From assembly GCA_030141605.1 (NCBI GenBank), contig JAQGDQ010000201.1, positions 99,501 to 163,500 on the forward strand: a DNA stretch of 64,000 nt, in the 5' to 3' direction. This document shows positions 1-13,100 of the stretch, piece after piece. Made by a program: the position numbers and the translations under genes. The stretch comes from Tubiluchus corallicola (Eukaryota; Priapulida; Priapulimorpha; Priapulimorphida; Tubiluchidae). The notes under the pieces were generated by a model, which made no database searches, was not told the DNA's origin, and saw only the letters and a list, made by a program, of their open reading frames with translations. Each line of letters starts with the position of its first letter. Position 1 is the first letter of the stretch.

Positions 1-295
1 ATTTTAGTGACTTTGGTAAATGCCCCGTTTATTTCTGACAATTTTTTGCTGTGTAAAGGATGCTGATGAAATTGTTTAAGTTTAAATACCGCTGCCAGCT
101 TGTCAAGTTGTGAAAAAACAGGAACTTCAGGAAGGCTTACCCATAGGATGTCTGGCCCATTAGGGTCTGTGGATGGGGAGTGGTATCTTGGACCAAATTA
201 ATTGCAAGCCATAAGTTAATCAAACGGGTAGAAGAATTTATGAAGAAAATCGATTAGAAAAATGTGTGCAGTAAGGCTGTTCTCCTAAAAAGGCT

Positions 296-358
296 GCATA
301 ATTAAGCAACATTGAGCTTCTTAGTAAATCGATGGGTGTTCACCTAGGTAACTACCCT
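296..358 (+). repeat. 5S rRNA-like fragment, copy 1
   Basis: The segment aattaagcaacattgagc, then cttagtaaatcgatgggtg and cacctaggtaactacc, follows the 3' half of metazoan 5S rRNA (AAGTTAAGCAACGTTGGGC, GGTTAGTACTTGGATGGGTG, ACCGCCTGGGAATACC). The 5' half with the promoter is not intact. It is probably a decayed 5S-derived SINE (SINE3 type) or a 5S pseudogene. Confidence 0.5.
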
Positions 359-1851
359 TGGGCAGTTTTATCTGCACTAAGGTGGCGATTATTTCTATCA
401 CTGAGAAAATCCAAATATGATTATGGATTAGGTGCCGGCACTTAAATGCTGATTTAGGTGCTTAAATGCTCATGGCGCCTCACCCGAACCATCTCAAAAG
501 AGCTAGGGGTTCATACCTGAGTTACATGTTAGAGACCTGGATTTTAAACTTCCAATGTGCTGAACTGCATTTATTTATAAATGAAGAACATAATATTAAT
601 TTAGTTTTATCAAATTGTGAGCCAATAATAAATTTTGACAAGGCTTCTCTTTTAGCTTTAATTGCATCATGAAGAAGCTGTGTATCGAATATGCATTACA
701 CAGTTTGTTGAGTGCAGTAACCTTTGCCTTGCTTGCTGCTTAGATACGCCTTGTTTTGCAAGTGCCTTGCAGCAGCCAAATGCGTTCTTAAGATAGCACA
801 AAGATCCTGAGAAAAAACATAAAAAATCCTAACTGCTGTTCAACAGACTTTGGGTTAGGAAGCCAGTTGCTGAGCTGTCTCGTGGATGAATCCGTGAGAA
901 TATTCAGTAAGTATAGAGTGGCTTCTAATACAAGCTTGCGGAAATGTTCTTGCGTCGGGCGTTTACGCATGCCGTCATAGTTTTAGCTTAGCAGCTTGGG
1001 TAGCCACTGATGACCCACACTAAAGACAACGCCTGACAGTATAATTGTACATAGTTGATTTCAGAGAGCAGAATTGCTTATCGTTTGTGTTAGAAAACAA
1101 TTTATTACTGCTGCGGCCGAATTTACAAAATAATTATATGCAGTGAGACTTGAGTGCCTGTACTTGCGTGATTTTATTATTGACGAAATGCGGATGTGTT
1201 ATTACCATTCTTTGTAGTTCGGAATCGTAGGCTGCTTTATTGAAATCGATTTAGTGAATCGTTACGGAATACAGAAAACTTTCCACGTTCTGCAAGTTAT
1301 ATTCAGCGTGAAGTGTAACATTACACTGTGAACTTGTAAAGTGTACGTATTATAACCTGTGAATTACTCATTACAGTTAAGGCCACTGGGTAGAAACTGA
1401 TGGACTTTCTGTCTGTGAAGTTTTTATCGCCAATTAGGTCATTTCTTTTTTGCAAGTTTCTTTTCGTATTAAAGTCAGTGTTGTCATTGTAAGTGTTTGT
1501 TTCAAAAACTAAATCCATACATTGCTGGTACTCACTAAAGACATCTTGCTTGCTTTCGTGAGACACCCTGCCACACAATGATTGGTAAGTTGTAGTTTGT
1601 AAATATTTATCTACTTAAACTTTTTACATTTCGATTACTTTTTTGTAATATTACTTAGATCCTAAAGATATGAATTATGAGTTTGTATGACTATGGGCCT
1701 ACAGTGTGCAGATATTGTATGTAGTTCCGTGTGCACAGCTGTTAAAGGTTGGCGTAAAGAATCGATATTAATTATGAGCATGGACAACTTTCCAAATTCC
1801 CATAAAGTTATTGAATCATTATCATCATAATAATTATTAAACTGAGCGAAG

Positions 1852-1965
1852 AGAATAGCCTAGTGGTCTTGATATGTGCTTGCCTACGAAATTAAGCAAT
1901 GTTGGGTTCGGTTAACAAATGGATGAGTGGATGAGTGACTACCTAAGAAACTGATTCTGGTCGTT
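1852..1965 (+). repeat. 5S rRNA-like / tRNA-like SINE fragment, copy 2
   Basis: It contains acgaaattaagcaatgttgg, gttcggttaacaaatggatg and gagtgactacctaagaaact, in the same order as copy 1 and as 5S rRNA. An extra ggatgagt duplication is present. The preceding tagcctagtggtcttga resembles a pol III A box, so a tRNA-headed SINE is the alternative reading. Confidence 0.45.
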
Positions 1966-3014
1966 TTCAAATTCCGTTCCATTTTTTTTGGATCGAGGAT
2001 GTACATGGCTCTGAACACATCAAAAAACGTTTCTCTAATTTCATCGTCTGACGACAGAGAACTATTCTTGCTAGAAAGCTAAGTTTTGGTCCCATCACAA
2101 CATCTTTATATTGTCGTTAAGTGCTGGAGCTCGCATTGAAGATTTACAAAGTATATAAATGTAACATATACATAGATATAACCACATATGTGTATATAAA
2201 TGTGGTGGATAACATATTTTTGAGACTGTGAATGCTTTGAGAGTGGGCAGGTTGAAAATCTAGCCTAATTCAAGTTTTCTTATTACTATTATAGTTACTA
2301 AAACGATAAGTGAACTGACACAAAAGTGTTTTTTCCTTATTATTCTTACGTTAACGTTGAATCGTTCTCCATACTTGGTCAATTAATTATGAGAAATGTC
2401 CAACGATAATGAAACTGTGATAACATTGAACGAAATTTTTACGAAGAACATCTTATGCTTTATCAAGATACGTGTGTCTTTTTCTTCCTGCAACCAAATG
2501 TAGACGTCCTACGTTGTCAGGTAAATGTCTGCTTTTAAGTGGTTATGACGTCTGGTTTTATTTCCATGTAACTTCTCTCACCCACGACCACTGTTTATTA
2601 TTAACCGACTATTTCCAAGTGCTCCCAAAGATGATATCCGCTCGGAATGACAACAGTGACCAGGCCAGTCTAAAACATGAGAGTATGGAACAACAAATAG
2701 AGTTAGTTGCGCTGCTGCTGTTCGTTATGGACTGGGAGAACTTGTGTATTTGTTTTAAGGCCTTGCCCTGAGCATCTGGTCTGAAGCATCTTGGGTTTAT
2801 CATCTTTAGTGTACTTAGTGGTCGTTATGTTTTGCGTGTTGGTATTACCAAATCAAGTCACGATTTCATTTGTATTGCAAAAACTTAAAGCACAAGAAAA
2901 CACTCTTCACAAATAAAGCTTAAAAACTCGTCTTGAAATTTTATATCACTTACATACCGTCTTATTGCATACATTGCTTGCGTTAATAGCAATGCTATAT
3001 AAAACTTGTAATTT

Positions 3015-3395
3015 TAATTTCCCGCAATGACCATTGGGCGCAGCCTTTCTAACGGTAAGTCGTTTGAAATAAGTTTAGATAACATAGTGTAAAGTTTGAA
3101 AAAATAATGAGAGCATTCATAACACACTATTTGCTAACTAAGCAAACGTTTAAACTACTTTATATTGTTAATATGATCAATAATGTGTTTTTTGGTGAAT
3201 CGGTGGTGCACACTGGGATGGCGAAGCAGTGCCGTTTTACTAGGTGGCGCGAACATTTCAAATATTAAGAATTTTCTTTTCCAATTACATAATTTGTTAA
3301 ACAGTTTAATGTAATGTTAAATAATATAAGTCTGTAGTGAAAGTTCTTTGGGATATACTTTCCTTTCTTCCCTTTCAATTGTTTTTACCAATGTA
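3015..3395 (+). repeat. Dispersed repeat family A, copy 1
   Basis: About 380 bp aligns by eye with 11450-11825 in the same orientation. Shared blocks include attgggcgcag/gttgggcacag, cgtttgaaataagttta/cgtttgaaacaagttta, gtgtaaagtttgaaaaaataat/gtgtaaagtttagaaaaataat, ctaactaagcaaa and ttttttggtga. The sequence type is unknown. It is probably an old transposon or retrotransposon fragment. Confidence 0.7.
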
Positions 3396-6300
3396 CTCAA
3401 CTCATATTTCTTAAGCTTTCCATATTGCTAATGCGGTCACTGTTTTATTTTAATTCTAGTATTTGGTGCCTGTGTTGTTATGTTTCATCTGGCAGTGTGA
3501 TGAGCAAGTAGCATGTAACAATTTGCATATTGACACTTGCTTCCCGTTGCCTTGTTACGCAAAGTACTTAAGACGAACTCGGAATGCTAATCAGTTTTGT
3601 TCACTACTTACTGCATGGCTTTCTGTGTGAGAGAACCGCAATAACTGCATGCATTATTCATGATGCTACTATATAATTTGGGCAGCCTCTAATGTGTTTT
3701 GGCATCCGCGACAATTTGCGCTATAATTAATGAACTTAATATAGCATGTCGCCTCGTATGATTCTAGATTAGCGTACTGGTAACACGCCGTGTCTATTTT
3801 TAAGTATATTTTTATGTTCTGTGAACGTACAAAAGACTGAATTTGCAGCTTTATCCGAAAGAAGCATTGCTGTAAGTCATAACTGCACATGTATTGTGTT
3901 CCCTGAAATTAATATGTAATACGACAGGAATAACAGCTCTGCATGGCACATAAGTATGTTGTGGCTTGACTAGATGAATTCGCTGTTTGGCTCAGGTTTT
4001 CCAACACTCAACATTTTGGATATATTTTTGCATTCACACATGTATTATGTTTGCCGCATTTTGTATAAGCACGCTGCAATTGCATGTGGGTCATTAAGTT
4101 CTTAAAATCATTAAGTTATTATTAAAGTCTCATCAAGGTTATTTTGTGTTTTTTGCTATTTTGCGATTGGCAGCGGAAAATTGGCAAAAATTGGTCCTAA
4201 ATCAAGATTTGAAGCCGGGACCTTCTGCATGTGAGCATCTGCCCCTGTCCAAAGTACAAGCATATCATAAACAACTTGATATCCCACTTTATTTATGTCT
4301 ATTTCCTTGCAATTTAATTGTAAGCATTGAAAAGGGTGCATAAAAGCACAGAATTATGTTACTCTCCAGTAAATCCCAAGATAAAAAAACGTCTGATTTT
4401 TAAGTTGGAGGAGAATTCAAGTTCAGGTGAGATGAGGCACAAATCTTTGATACCTTCCATATCATCCAGAAAATATAAGTATTTTAAAAGTAAATGTAAG
4501 TATTTAAATATAAATAGAAGTATGGCCTATTAAAAAGCTAGGGTGTAATAAGACAATTTGTCTGTAGACGAGGTTAAACAATTCAAAAAGTTTATTGAGA
4601 CCAAAGCGTGGTGTGATGACTGGGTTGATGTTGACAACGGCAAATGAGTTAAGTTCTGCAGCTAGCTCATTGGTTATGTGACCGGATATATAGCTGAATG
4701 ACGTCATGCAGTCGTCACGTATGTACTGAAGGGCTTCTCACTACACTGTAAAATTCTTCTAGAGAAAACTTCATCTGCTCCGTGATTTATCTTGATTTGC
4801 TATACATTGGGTAGGTCTCTCCATATACATAATGGATATTTCCTGCATTAGTGCGAGATTAGATGTACCGCTAAGAGACTGTAGGGCAGCACAAATCCGA
4901 TTGCAGAACTAATCAAACGTGAATAAATAAATTAGCTCACATCAAAATTGCCGCCAGTGTCGGTGAGATAAGTAGTTGCGGTTGCTATATTATTCAACAT
5001 AGAGGAGCATAATATATGTACAAACCTGTAACGTAAATTGATGCACGTATTTTAATTTACAGGGTTATCTAAGTTCCTAGTTGCGTGCGCAGTTCTTAAA
5101 GGTTCATTGTTGCCATGTACTTCAAACATTTGCCGACCCTACTATGAAGCCCCTTGCATAAGTAGAATTCAGTTCGTGCAAATGTAATGTTTATCGCGCA
5201 CGTGATCTTACTCTTGTAATTTACCTATTTTTAGTCGTACATACGACTGTCAGACGTTATAAAAGCCTGTTTTTCGTCCTAACTCGTTTGTAATGCGTAG
5301 GTTAATGTGTCATATAAAGCATATATATATTATCCGTGTTTATGACGGCATGATAATATAGATATAATATTGTTCTCTAACATAATATAATAATGTTGTT
5401 ATTACTCTTTCAATAAATTGCCTACTACTTAGATATTTTTGTGATGTTTGTTTGCACTGTTGTCAATGTTGTTTGTTTACTAGAACTCTGTAAATGTATA
5501 AAATATATATATTTCGGCATTGCAAATAGTTGTTTCTCTTTTTACAGCTGTTTAAAAAACAAGTAAGCACAGTCACTCTGCATATAATTATATGTTAGTT
5601 TCTCCTTTTTATTCACGCTTTAAGCATATATAAAGACTTTATGCATATAATATCTTTGCTAATAAAGACAAGGTATTTTAGGAACTTTGGACCTTTCAGA
5701 GCTTCTCCCCTTTTGCTCTTCAGCCCTTTACAATTATAATATCAGCAATAATTATAAGAGATTTATTGAGATTGTACTTCATTGATACGATTATAATAGA
5801 CTATAACTGCATGTACGTTTTTGTTCATGTAAACACTAATCTGTCGCATTATATACACACATAAGCTGGGTATATTGTCACATTTGTTACAGTCAGTAAA
5901 ATTTGAGCTATGAGCCCAAGAAACCATGGAAATTTTGTAAGTTGATCGAATTTTAATCAGGCTATTTTATGGTTTGAAGTAACTTTATTTTGTTTGTCCT
6001 CTTCAAACTGGCATTGGACCTATGCCTGCGGTATTGTCCGATCTAATTGAATTTTCGCTACCTTTACTTGCAAAATTCGGAAATAGAAATCCCGGCAGTG
6101 ATACAAAAGTGTCTAAATTCAGCATAGGCAGACAGACATTTTGTTTTCTGTTTTTAATAAAAAAATCTCATATACTGTTTCTCATTATCACTAACTTTCT
6201 GCTCTCTTTCTGGCGCTCTTTTCTTCTCGCCTCTCGCTCTTATTTCTGTCCGTTCTTTAGCGACTGACCGTTTGCCTGTATTACTTTGCTTACATGTATT

Positions 6301-6660
6301 GTAACGTTTCCCGCTCCGACTTTATTGCTTAGCACGTTCGCTTGAAAGTACGAATCGAAACTGAGCAGTCTGTTGCGAATTTGGCCAGCCCTTGAATAAA
6401 TCTTCGATTTTTCAGGAAGTATGGCAGCCTTAATTTCTCGCAGCTGCGTCTTTCGCGGCGGCTTCATGGCGTCTGCCTGTTTTTGTCCTAAACTAGATCA
6501 AGTTTTGTTGAGTTCCAACCTGGAACTTTCTCGGCAATCATCAGTTGACTGTTTACGTAATATGTTGCGTCAGTTGTGTATTTTCTTCATCATCTGCCAC
6601 GAGAGGGAAAATTTTTCACCAGGCATATTGCTTTTATAGACAAATGACAAAAGTTTTTCA

Positions 6661-7198
<538 letters not shown>

Positions 7199-7226
7199 AG
7201 ATGTTTGTGTAATAGGTCTGTAAGAG

Positions 7227-7300
7227 GATGTTGGTGATGATGGTGGTGATAATGAAGATGATGGCGATGATGGTGACGGTGACGGGTGATGGTGATGATT
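7227..7300. repeat. Degenerate GAT/GGT triplet repeat
   Basis: Imperfect gatgatggt and gatggtgacggtgac units follow directly after the CT tract. No coding context is seen. Confidence 0.85.
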
Positions 7301-9950
7301 CAGACTATAAATAAATAATATAGGTAAATATAATAATTAAAAGTATGTGTAAAAATAGGTCTGTTTTTGTCTATTCTCTGGCTTGACTCAGTAGACTAAA
7401 ATATTTTGTAGAACACGACAAAACCGGTTTATGTTAAAGTGTATATAACCTAAAATATGGCCTAAATTGATCTCTCGTGCTGACGAATTGGCCATCAAAA
7501 TGCACTTGTGCTCCGCTTGAATTCTAAATATCGGAATGTTCAGAAAGTGATTAATTTGTGCAAATAGACTTGTTAATGAGGATGTTATCTCAGTCTCCAG
7601 GTCTACGTTTTGTTTTTTCACAAACTGCATTTCTCATAGCAACCTTTGGGAGAGCTCCTCCTGATTGCCCCAATGACTATCCCAAGAAGTTTGATCTTGT
7701 TTTTCTCGTGCCTCATTTTTGCTTTTTGAACGTTTGACGTTTCCTCAGCCAGTGTTCTAAAGTCGGGAAGTTAGTGTCTTGGACAGTCCGACACCCTGCC
7801 GGATTCGCCTTTGACGGGTGCTTAAACTTAAATATGATCAGCGCGTGGCTTCCTGTCTTGGCTGGGAAAAATTCTGCGTCTAATCTCGTACAAGTTACTT
7901 TTGTAAAAACTTGTTTTCTGAACTGCCGAAGCGGTTCACTTGTTCACTTTGCACTGAATGCCACTCGTGCTGTAGAACGGCTGTTCTGTAGAGCGTGTAG
8001 GTTATGCAGCTCTGATGACAAGGGCAGGATTAAGCCTCAAAAATGGCCCTGAGCACTGAAAAGATTATGCGTGTAATTCAGAATAAAAACAATACCAACT
8101 GCAAAATGAAATTTTATTTTTCGAAAGGAAAAAATCTTGCATTTAGTTATAGTGAATGCTAGTACATCAGCTTTACATTGCACAAAAAAGTGGTATTAGA
8201 TAATACAGAGAGAGACTCTAAATCTTGATCGTTCGGACAGCCGTTCAGCATATTTACATACGAACTTGATAAATTATCAATAAACGTAGAGCAGCCTATT
8301 ACATAAGATCACCATAATATATAGTGAAGAAAACTTATTCTAGCAAATACTTTCATTTTCATTTCTGGAAAATATGACTTAAAATGCAAATACAAAACTT
8401 TATGTATTATATCCGTGCCATCATATGGTAAACAAACACAGAGACCGCACATTCCGGTATATTTTACTTTTGGGTAATGATTCGATTTGAAAAAACTGTG
8501 TGGAAGGGATACTTATTTTGGTTAATGATTCATCCAGGGTTGTGTAATGATTACGTGAGTAGCTGTAAAATCCGATTTACACACTGTTCCTTCTCCTCTT
8601 AGTTCAGTCGCATCTGAAAATTTCGTGCGGCCTGACTCTGACAAGAATTTGTCACTTTCACTAAATGTGCATATGTGACCATTGCCAGTGAAAGTTCTTC
8701 AATGACCAGCTGACGTTTTCACACATTTCCCGTTTTCACATCACACGTTTATCGCCGAATGAAGCTATAGAGATGTCCATTGTAATACAGCATTTACACT
8801 TTGGTTAAAGCAGATTTGACTGTTTACTCTAGGAAGAGTTCCTAATTGCAACGGCGCACTGTGTCAACATTGTCCAGTTGAAATTGCTTTTTCGATTTTA
8901 ACCATTCGTAGCTTGTTACAAAGATGCGATGTAAAAATGGGACAGAAACCCTTGATTGCGCCCACAACAGCAGCAACGCGCTTGAATTTCTCAGGCCTTT
9001 GCTAGAATTAGAATATTTGTGGGACAGCACAGAATTTTTCTTTTCACTTGGACACTACACGTTACTATAATTTTGAAGAGTCATGCTAACATGCAATTTT
9101 TTTAATTTCGTGAAAATTCAAAATTTTATGTTCTGTTGCAGAATCGTAAGTAGCTACCATACCGGTGTTGTGTATACTGTATGCTAAACGTCCCTTTGTT
9201 TTACGAATATATTGAATTCTGTATCTGGGAAGCAATATCGAGACTGTGTGCAGTGTGTACTATAAGGCTATAGTATATAAGCATTTTATGACTTTTGCCA
9301 TAAAATGTGCAAATAACTTTGAATTTGCTTTGCCAGAATAGTGTAAATTTTACAATTTACTGTGAGAGAGGGTCAACCTATACAAACACCACTTAACACT
9401 TTACGTCTCCTGCTCTTAGCCTGATGTTAAACATCAAGGCAGAACCACTAAAACAGTGAAAAATATCATTCCTCTTTAAATAAAAAATGTAAAAAAGAGA
9501 AAAGAGTTATTTTAGGTCTTCCTAGTTTTTCTCAATAATTAGAATTATTCAATTTTATTTTTCTGCCCTTAAAAATTGCTTGGGCGTTATTTCTCATATG
9601 ACTTTATTAGCAATAGTGAAAGTTGTTTATTGCCTGTGTTCAGTGAGTTACTTATCACTGTTATGACAAAGTAAACTGCGCAATCTTTCCGCGGAACTGT
9701 ATTTTTGTGTGTCAGGTGTGTCATATTATAGTAAGGAAGATTATAAATTATTGACTGTAAAATATACTGCTACTAGATCATCAATATATTTAATATTGTG
9801 AAAGTGCTACCGCAAAAGAGATAGTTACTTTTGAATACACAGCATTTTTAAGCATTTCTGTAGGCAGAAAATTCATGAAAATTTCTATTTTTAATTACAT
9901 ATTACATATTTGATTGAGACATGTGTTTGTAATTATTCTCTTCTGTGCAG

Positions 9951-10128
9951 GTACGGAATGCCATGAAGAATAGTGATTGTACTTTGCCAGTGGACACCGC
10001 ATTGACCACACCCACCAAAGAGCCCGTTGGAAGAAAAACTGTCATTTTGTGCAAAGAGGGGGAACGAGCCACATTTGGATTGACTGTAGGAGGCGACAAT
10101 CCTGTCTATGTGCAAAGTGTCAATAGAG
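9951..10128 (+). CDS. Exon 1 (visible): N-terminal tail and first half of PDZ domain
   Basis: Residues 1-59, entering in phase 0 after ttctgtgcag and leaving in phase 1 at gtatgt. The segment from RKTVILC at residue 28 to FGLTVGGDNPVYVQSVN contains the PDZ carboxylate-binding loop, here FGLT in place of GLGF, typical of ARHGEF11/12. An in-frame ATG lies at 9963, and no upstream in-frame ATG is joined in this window. Translation could therefore start here if the upstream exon is untranslated, or in an upstream coding exon I cannot identify. Confidence 0.93.
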
Positions 10129-13100
10129 GTATGTGCAAGAATTTAGTTTGCTGTTAGATCAACGTTGAAGTTTTGCTAACTCAACTTCATTGCTCAGAAA
10201 TGAACTCACGAAGCTAAATGAGTCATTCAAATGCGTTAAACGAGATTTTTGGTGCTAGTAAACGACTCCTCCCCCACCACAACCACCCACTCACTGCTTG
10301 ACCGTCGTCTACTGGCAATCTCATTCCGTTAACTCTCTTCTGCTTTTTTCAGGTACATTTCATTTTTATATATATAATCTGATTACTCTCTTAAATAACT
10401 TTGTGATATTAAAGCTTGCTCCATCCTGAATCTATAACAAAAGGTTGATATCGTGAACTTTGAATTGAGAAGGCAGGGATTAAATGATGTACCTTTTAAA
10501 AGGAACTCCATTGATTGTGTTGTCTGTTCCACCGGTTTGTTTCCTGCTGTATTGTTAATCACCCGTTGATACTTTTTGTCGGGCGTTTCATAATCTTAAG
10601 CTTTCACTAGACCTCATTCTTCATTAAATTTTAATGCAAAGAATAATCTGCTCTAAAAACTTGTTCCACCATACGACAAAAAGCCATTTATACTATCGCT
10701 ATCATATCACATTTTGTCAGGAATACTACAGATTTTATTTATACGCCTGTTAATGGCTTTCGTGCATATGGGGAAGGGCGTTGCAGTGTATTGACTAATA
10801 ATTATACAATCACTCAGCCAGGTAACGGAAAATCACCTTTATTGCCTTCCATTGCTTTTACATCCTGTTCTCATTTTATTTACATAGGACCCAGTTTAGC
10901 CATTCGTGTTGTGATTCAGTATTACAATCTACGCGAATACTGTAGGTGGTTAATGTATTCAGGTAGTAATGATGATGATGATGATAAAGCAGCAGTGAAG
11001 CCATTTATTGCAGCTGCAGAAAATCCTGGCCTGTGATGCCGGTCGGTTAACTCGGCAGATAAAGAACGCAGCACACCTGCTGCTATAAACCAATTTCGTA
11101 TTTCGTATAAGCCTGCTAGGCCAGAGCTAGTTATGAACTAGGATTTTGCCTGGTGCAAAGCTGGGAAAAAATTAGGGACATTTAGAAAAATGTAGGGACA
11201 TTTACAAAAAAATTATGGAAGAAAATCATCTGTGGTTTCGTATCTCAAGTGTTTGCTAGGAGCAAAATTATTTGTAGATATGTGATACTGATATTCTGCT
11301 TTGCGCGAAATAGGGAATGAAAGTACTGTAGAAGTGAATAAGCTAGGATACTAGATATGTTCAGTTACAATTTGTTGATTTAGTCACTACTCATGTAACG
11401 ACAGTCATCAGTGTCGCGGCTTTCATAAAACGTCTAAACATGTGGAACATTTAAACCTCCGTGATTACCGTTGGGCACAGAAGTTTTGACGGTAGATCGT
11501 TTGAAACAAGTTTAAATAACAATCGTTGTGTAAAGTTTAGAAAAATAATCAGAGCATTTGTAGCGCACACTTCACTAACTAAGCAAAAGTATGAATTACT
11601 AAATCTTGTCAATAAGATTAAAAATACGTTTTTTGGTGAGTCAATGATGTTTTACCATGATGTTTGTCAATGACGAGAACATTTTAAATTACTAAAAAAA
11701 ATTCTTTTCTAGTTACATAAGTCTTTCAACAAGTAGGCGTTATGCTAATGAATATAACTTTGTATAGAAAGCTTTTTGGGACATACTTTAAAATTAGCTT
11801 TTCTTCCCCTTTAACCTTTTTAAACTGCTAAGCTATCTAATCAAAGCGCCATGTAAAAATCCTGAAGAAACCTTTTGTTTTCTCCCAAAAGTATGTTACT
11901 GCCGTTGTACAGCAATTTTTAGTTCGTTTCAGTTAAAACATTTTATGATAGTGATTTGCGCAAAGTGTAGCGATCCGGGAGTCCTTAACATGTCCGGCTA
12001 TTTTAGTGCTATCCATTTTCCAGTCATTAATGAACACTGGTCACCATTCCAGGGTTTGATGCTGTGGAATTTAATCAGATTTTTAATGAGTCATTCCAAT
12101 GCTCCCTGAAGTGTAATTTGTCATAGAGGAACATGCCTTGTTCGGGTAATCGCTATTGCAGGATTGGGAAGTTGCAGTTCGATCATGATTTGCCGTAAAT
12201 ATAATTTAGTCGAGTTCTTAGTTTGTGTCATTTTGAGGCAACCATGATATACGGCTTCGTGAAATGCAATTTTAGTGCGGTTTTTATTTTTTAGTAATCG
12301 TAATCTAAAAAAGCCATAATTTAGTCTGTTTTAGTAGTTGCTGCTTCAAAAAAGCCAATGAGATCTTTTTTCTGGTATTTACAAAATCGATTATTAAATC
12401 TCTATGATGTGGATTAATAAGTTGATTGTTTTGGTTGTTTTGGAACTGAAATAAGGTTTGACGTATGTTTAGTTTCCTGATAATTGGCAAGTCCATTGCT
12501 TCATTTAGTACAATTTAATCTTATTATTATAATAAGCAATAATTCGAAGTGTTTGTAAAGCTTTAGTGTTGTAATAATAATTTCCATCACTAATCATCAC
12601 TGAATATAGTGGTTATTGCCTGTGAGTGTATTTGAGTGATGAACCGCAAAAGCAGGCTCTCTGAGATATTTTGTATAAGGTTTGTCATATATGGACTTTG
12701 TTATTATATATTCTTTTCAGTTTTCTTAAGTTTGGCATCTCTATATTTAATTGATTCAGTTTTGTGTGATCACCGTACAGTCAGTTACTATGGCTTTTTA
12801 GTGATCATCGTAGTTACAGTCTATTGCTTGTGAAAGTGTAATTCATTCAGACTTTCAGCGTCCGTTATATTATGGCTTCGGGATGTGAGTTGTTATGGCA
12901 CATAAACTCGAGAAAGAGTGCACAACGAAGCCATTTACTGCGATAAAGTACCTCGCAATGATGAAAAGTGCTCCATTATTTAGGATCATAAAACCGAGGT
13001 AAAATACCTCGGCAAGTCTTTCGGCTTATCTTGCTAGTAAGCTTCTGAACTGAATATCCTTGCTATTACCATTACCTTGACTTGGAGAGACGTATATATA

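Noticed and set aside
788-970. 60-codon minus-strand open frame (MRKRPTQEHFRKL)
   Set aside because: It looks mildly protein-like but has no domain, splice signals or repeat copy to support it.
1575-1590. ATG followed closely by a GTAAGT donor, possible start exon
   Set aside because: Splicing to 9951 in that phase hits a stop within about ten codons. It could only be untranslated.
2472-2771. 99-codon plus-strand open frame
   Set aside because: Composition and content show no family resemblance. It is likely chance.
6421-6639. Possible first coding exon (ATG in good context, MAALISRSCVFRGG)
   Set aside because: I could not find a donor giving the phase 0 needed for exon 1, and the sequence does not resemble the family N-terminus.
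10255-10300. C-rich ctcctcccccaccacaaccacc compared with G-rich 14885-14935 as an inverted pair
   Set aside because: Only composition is shared; the sequences do not align.
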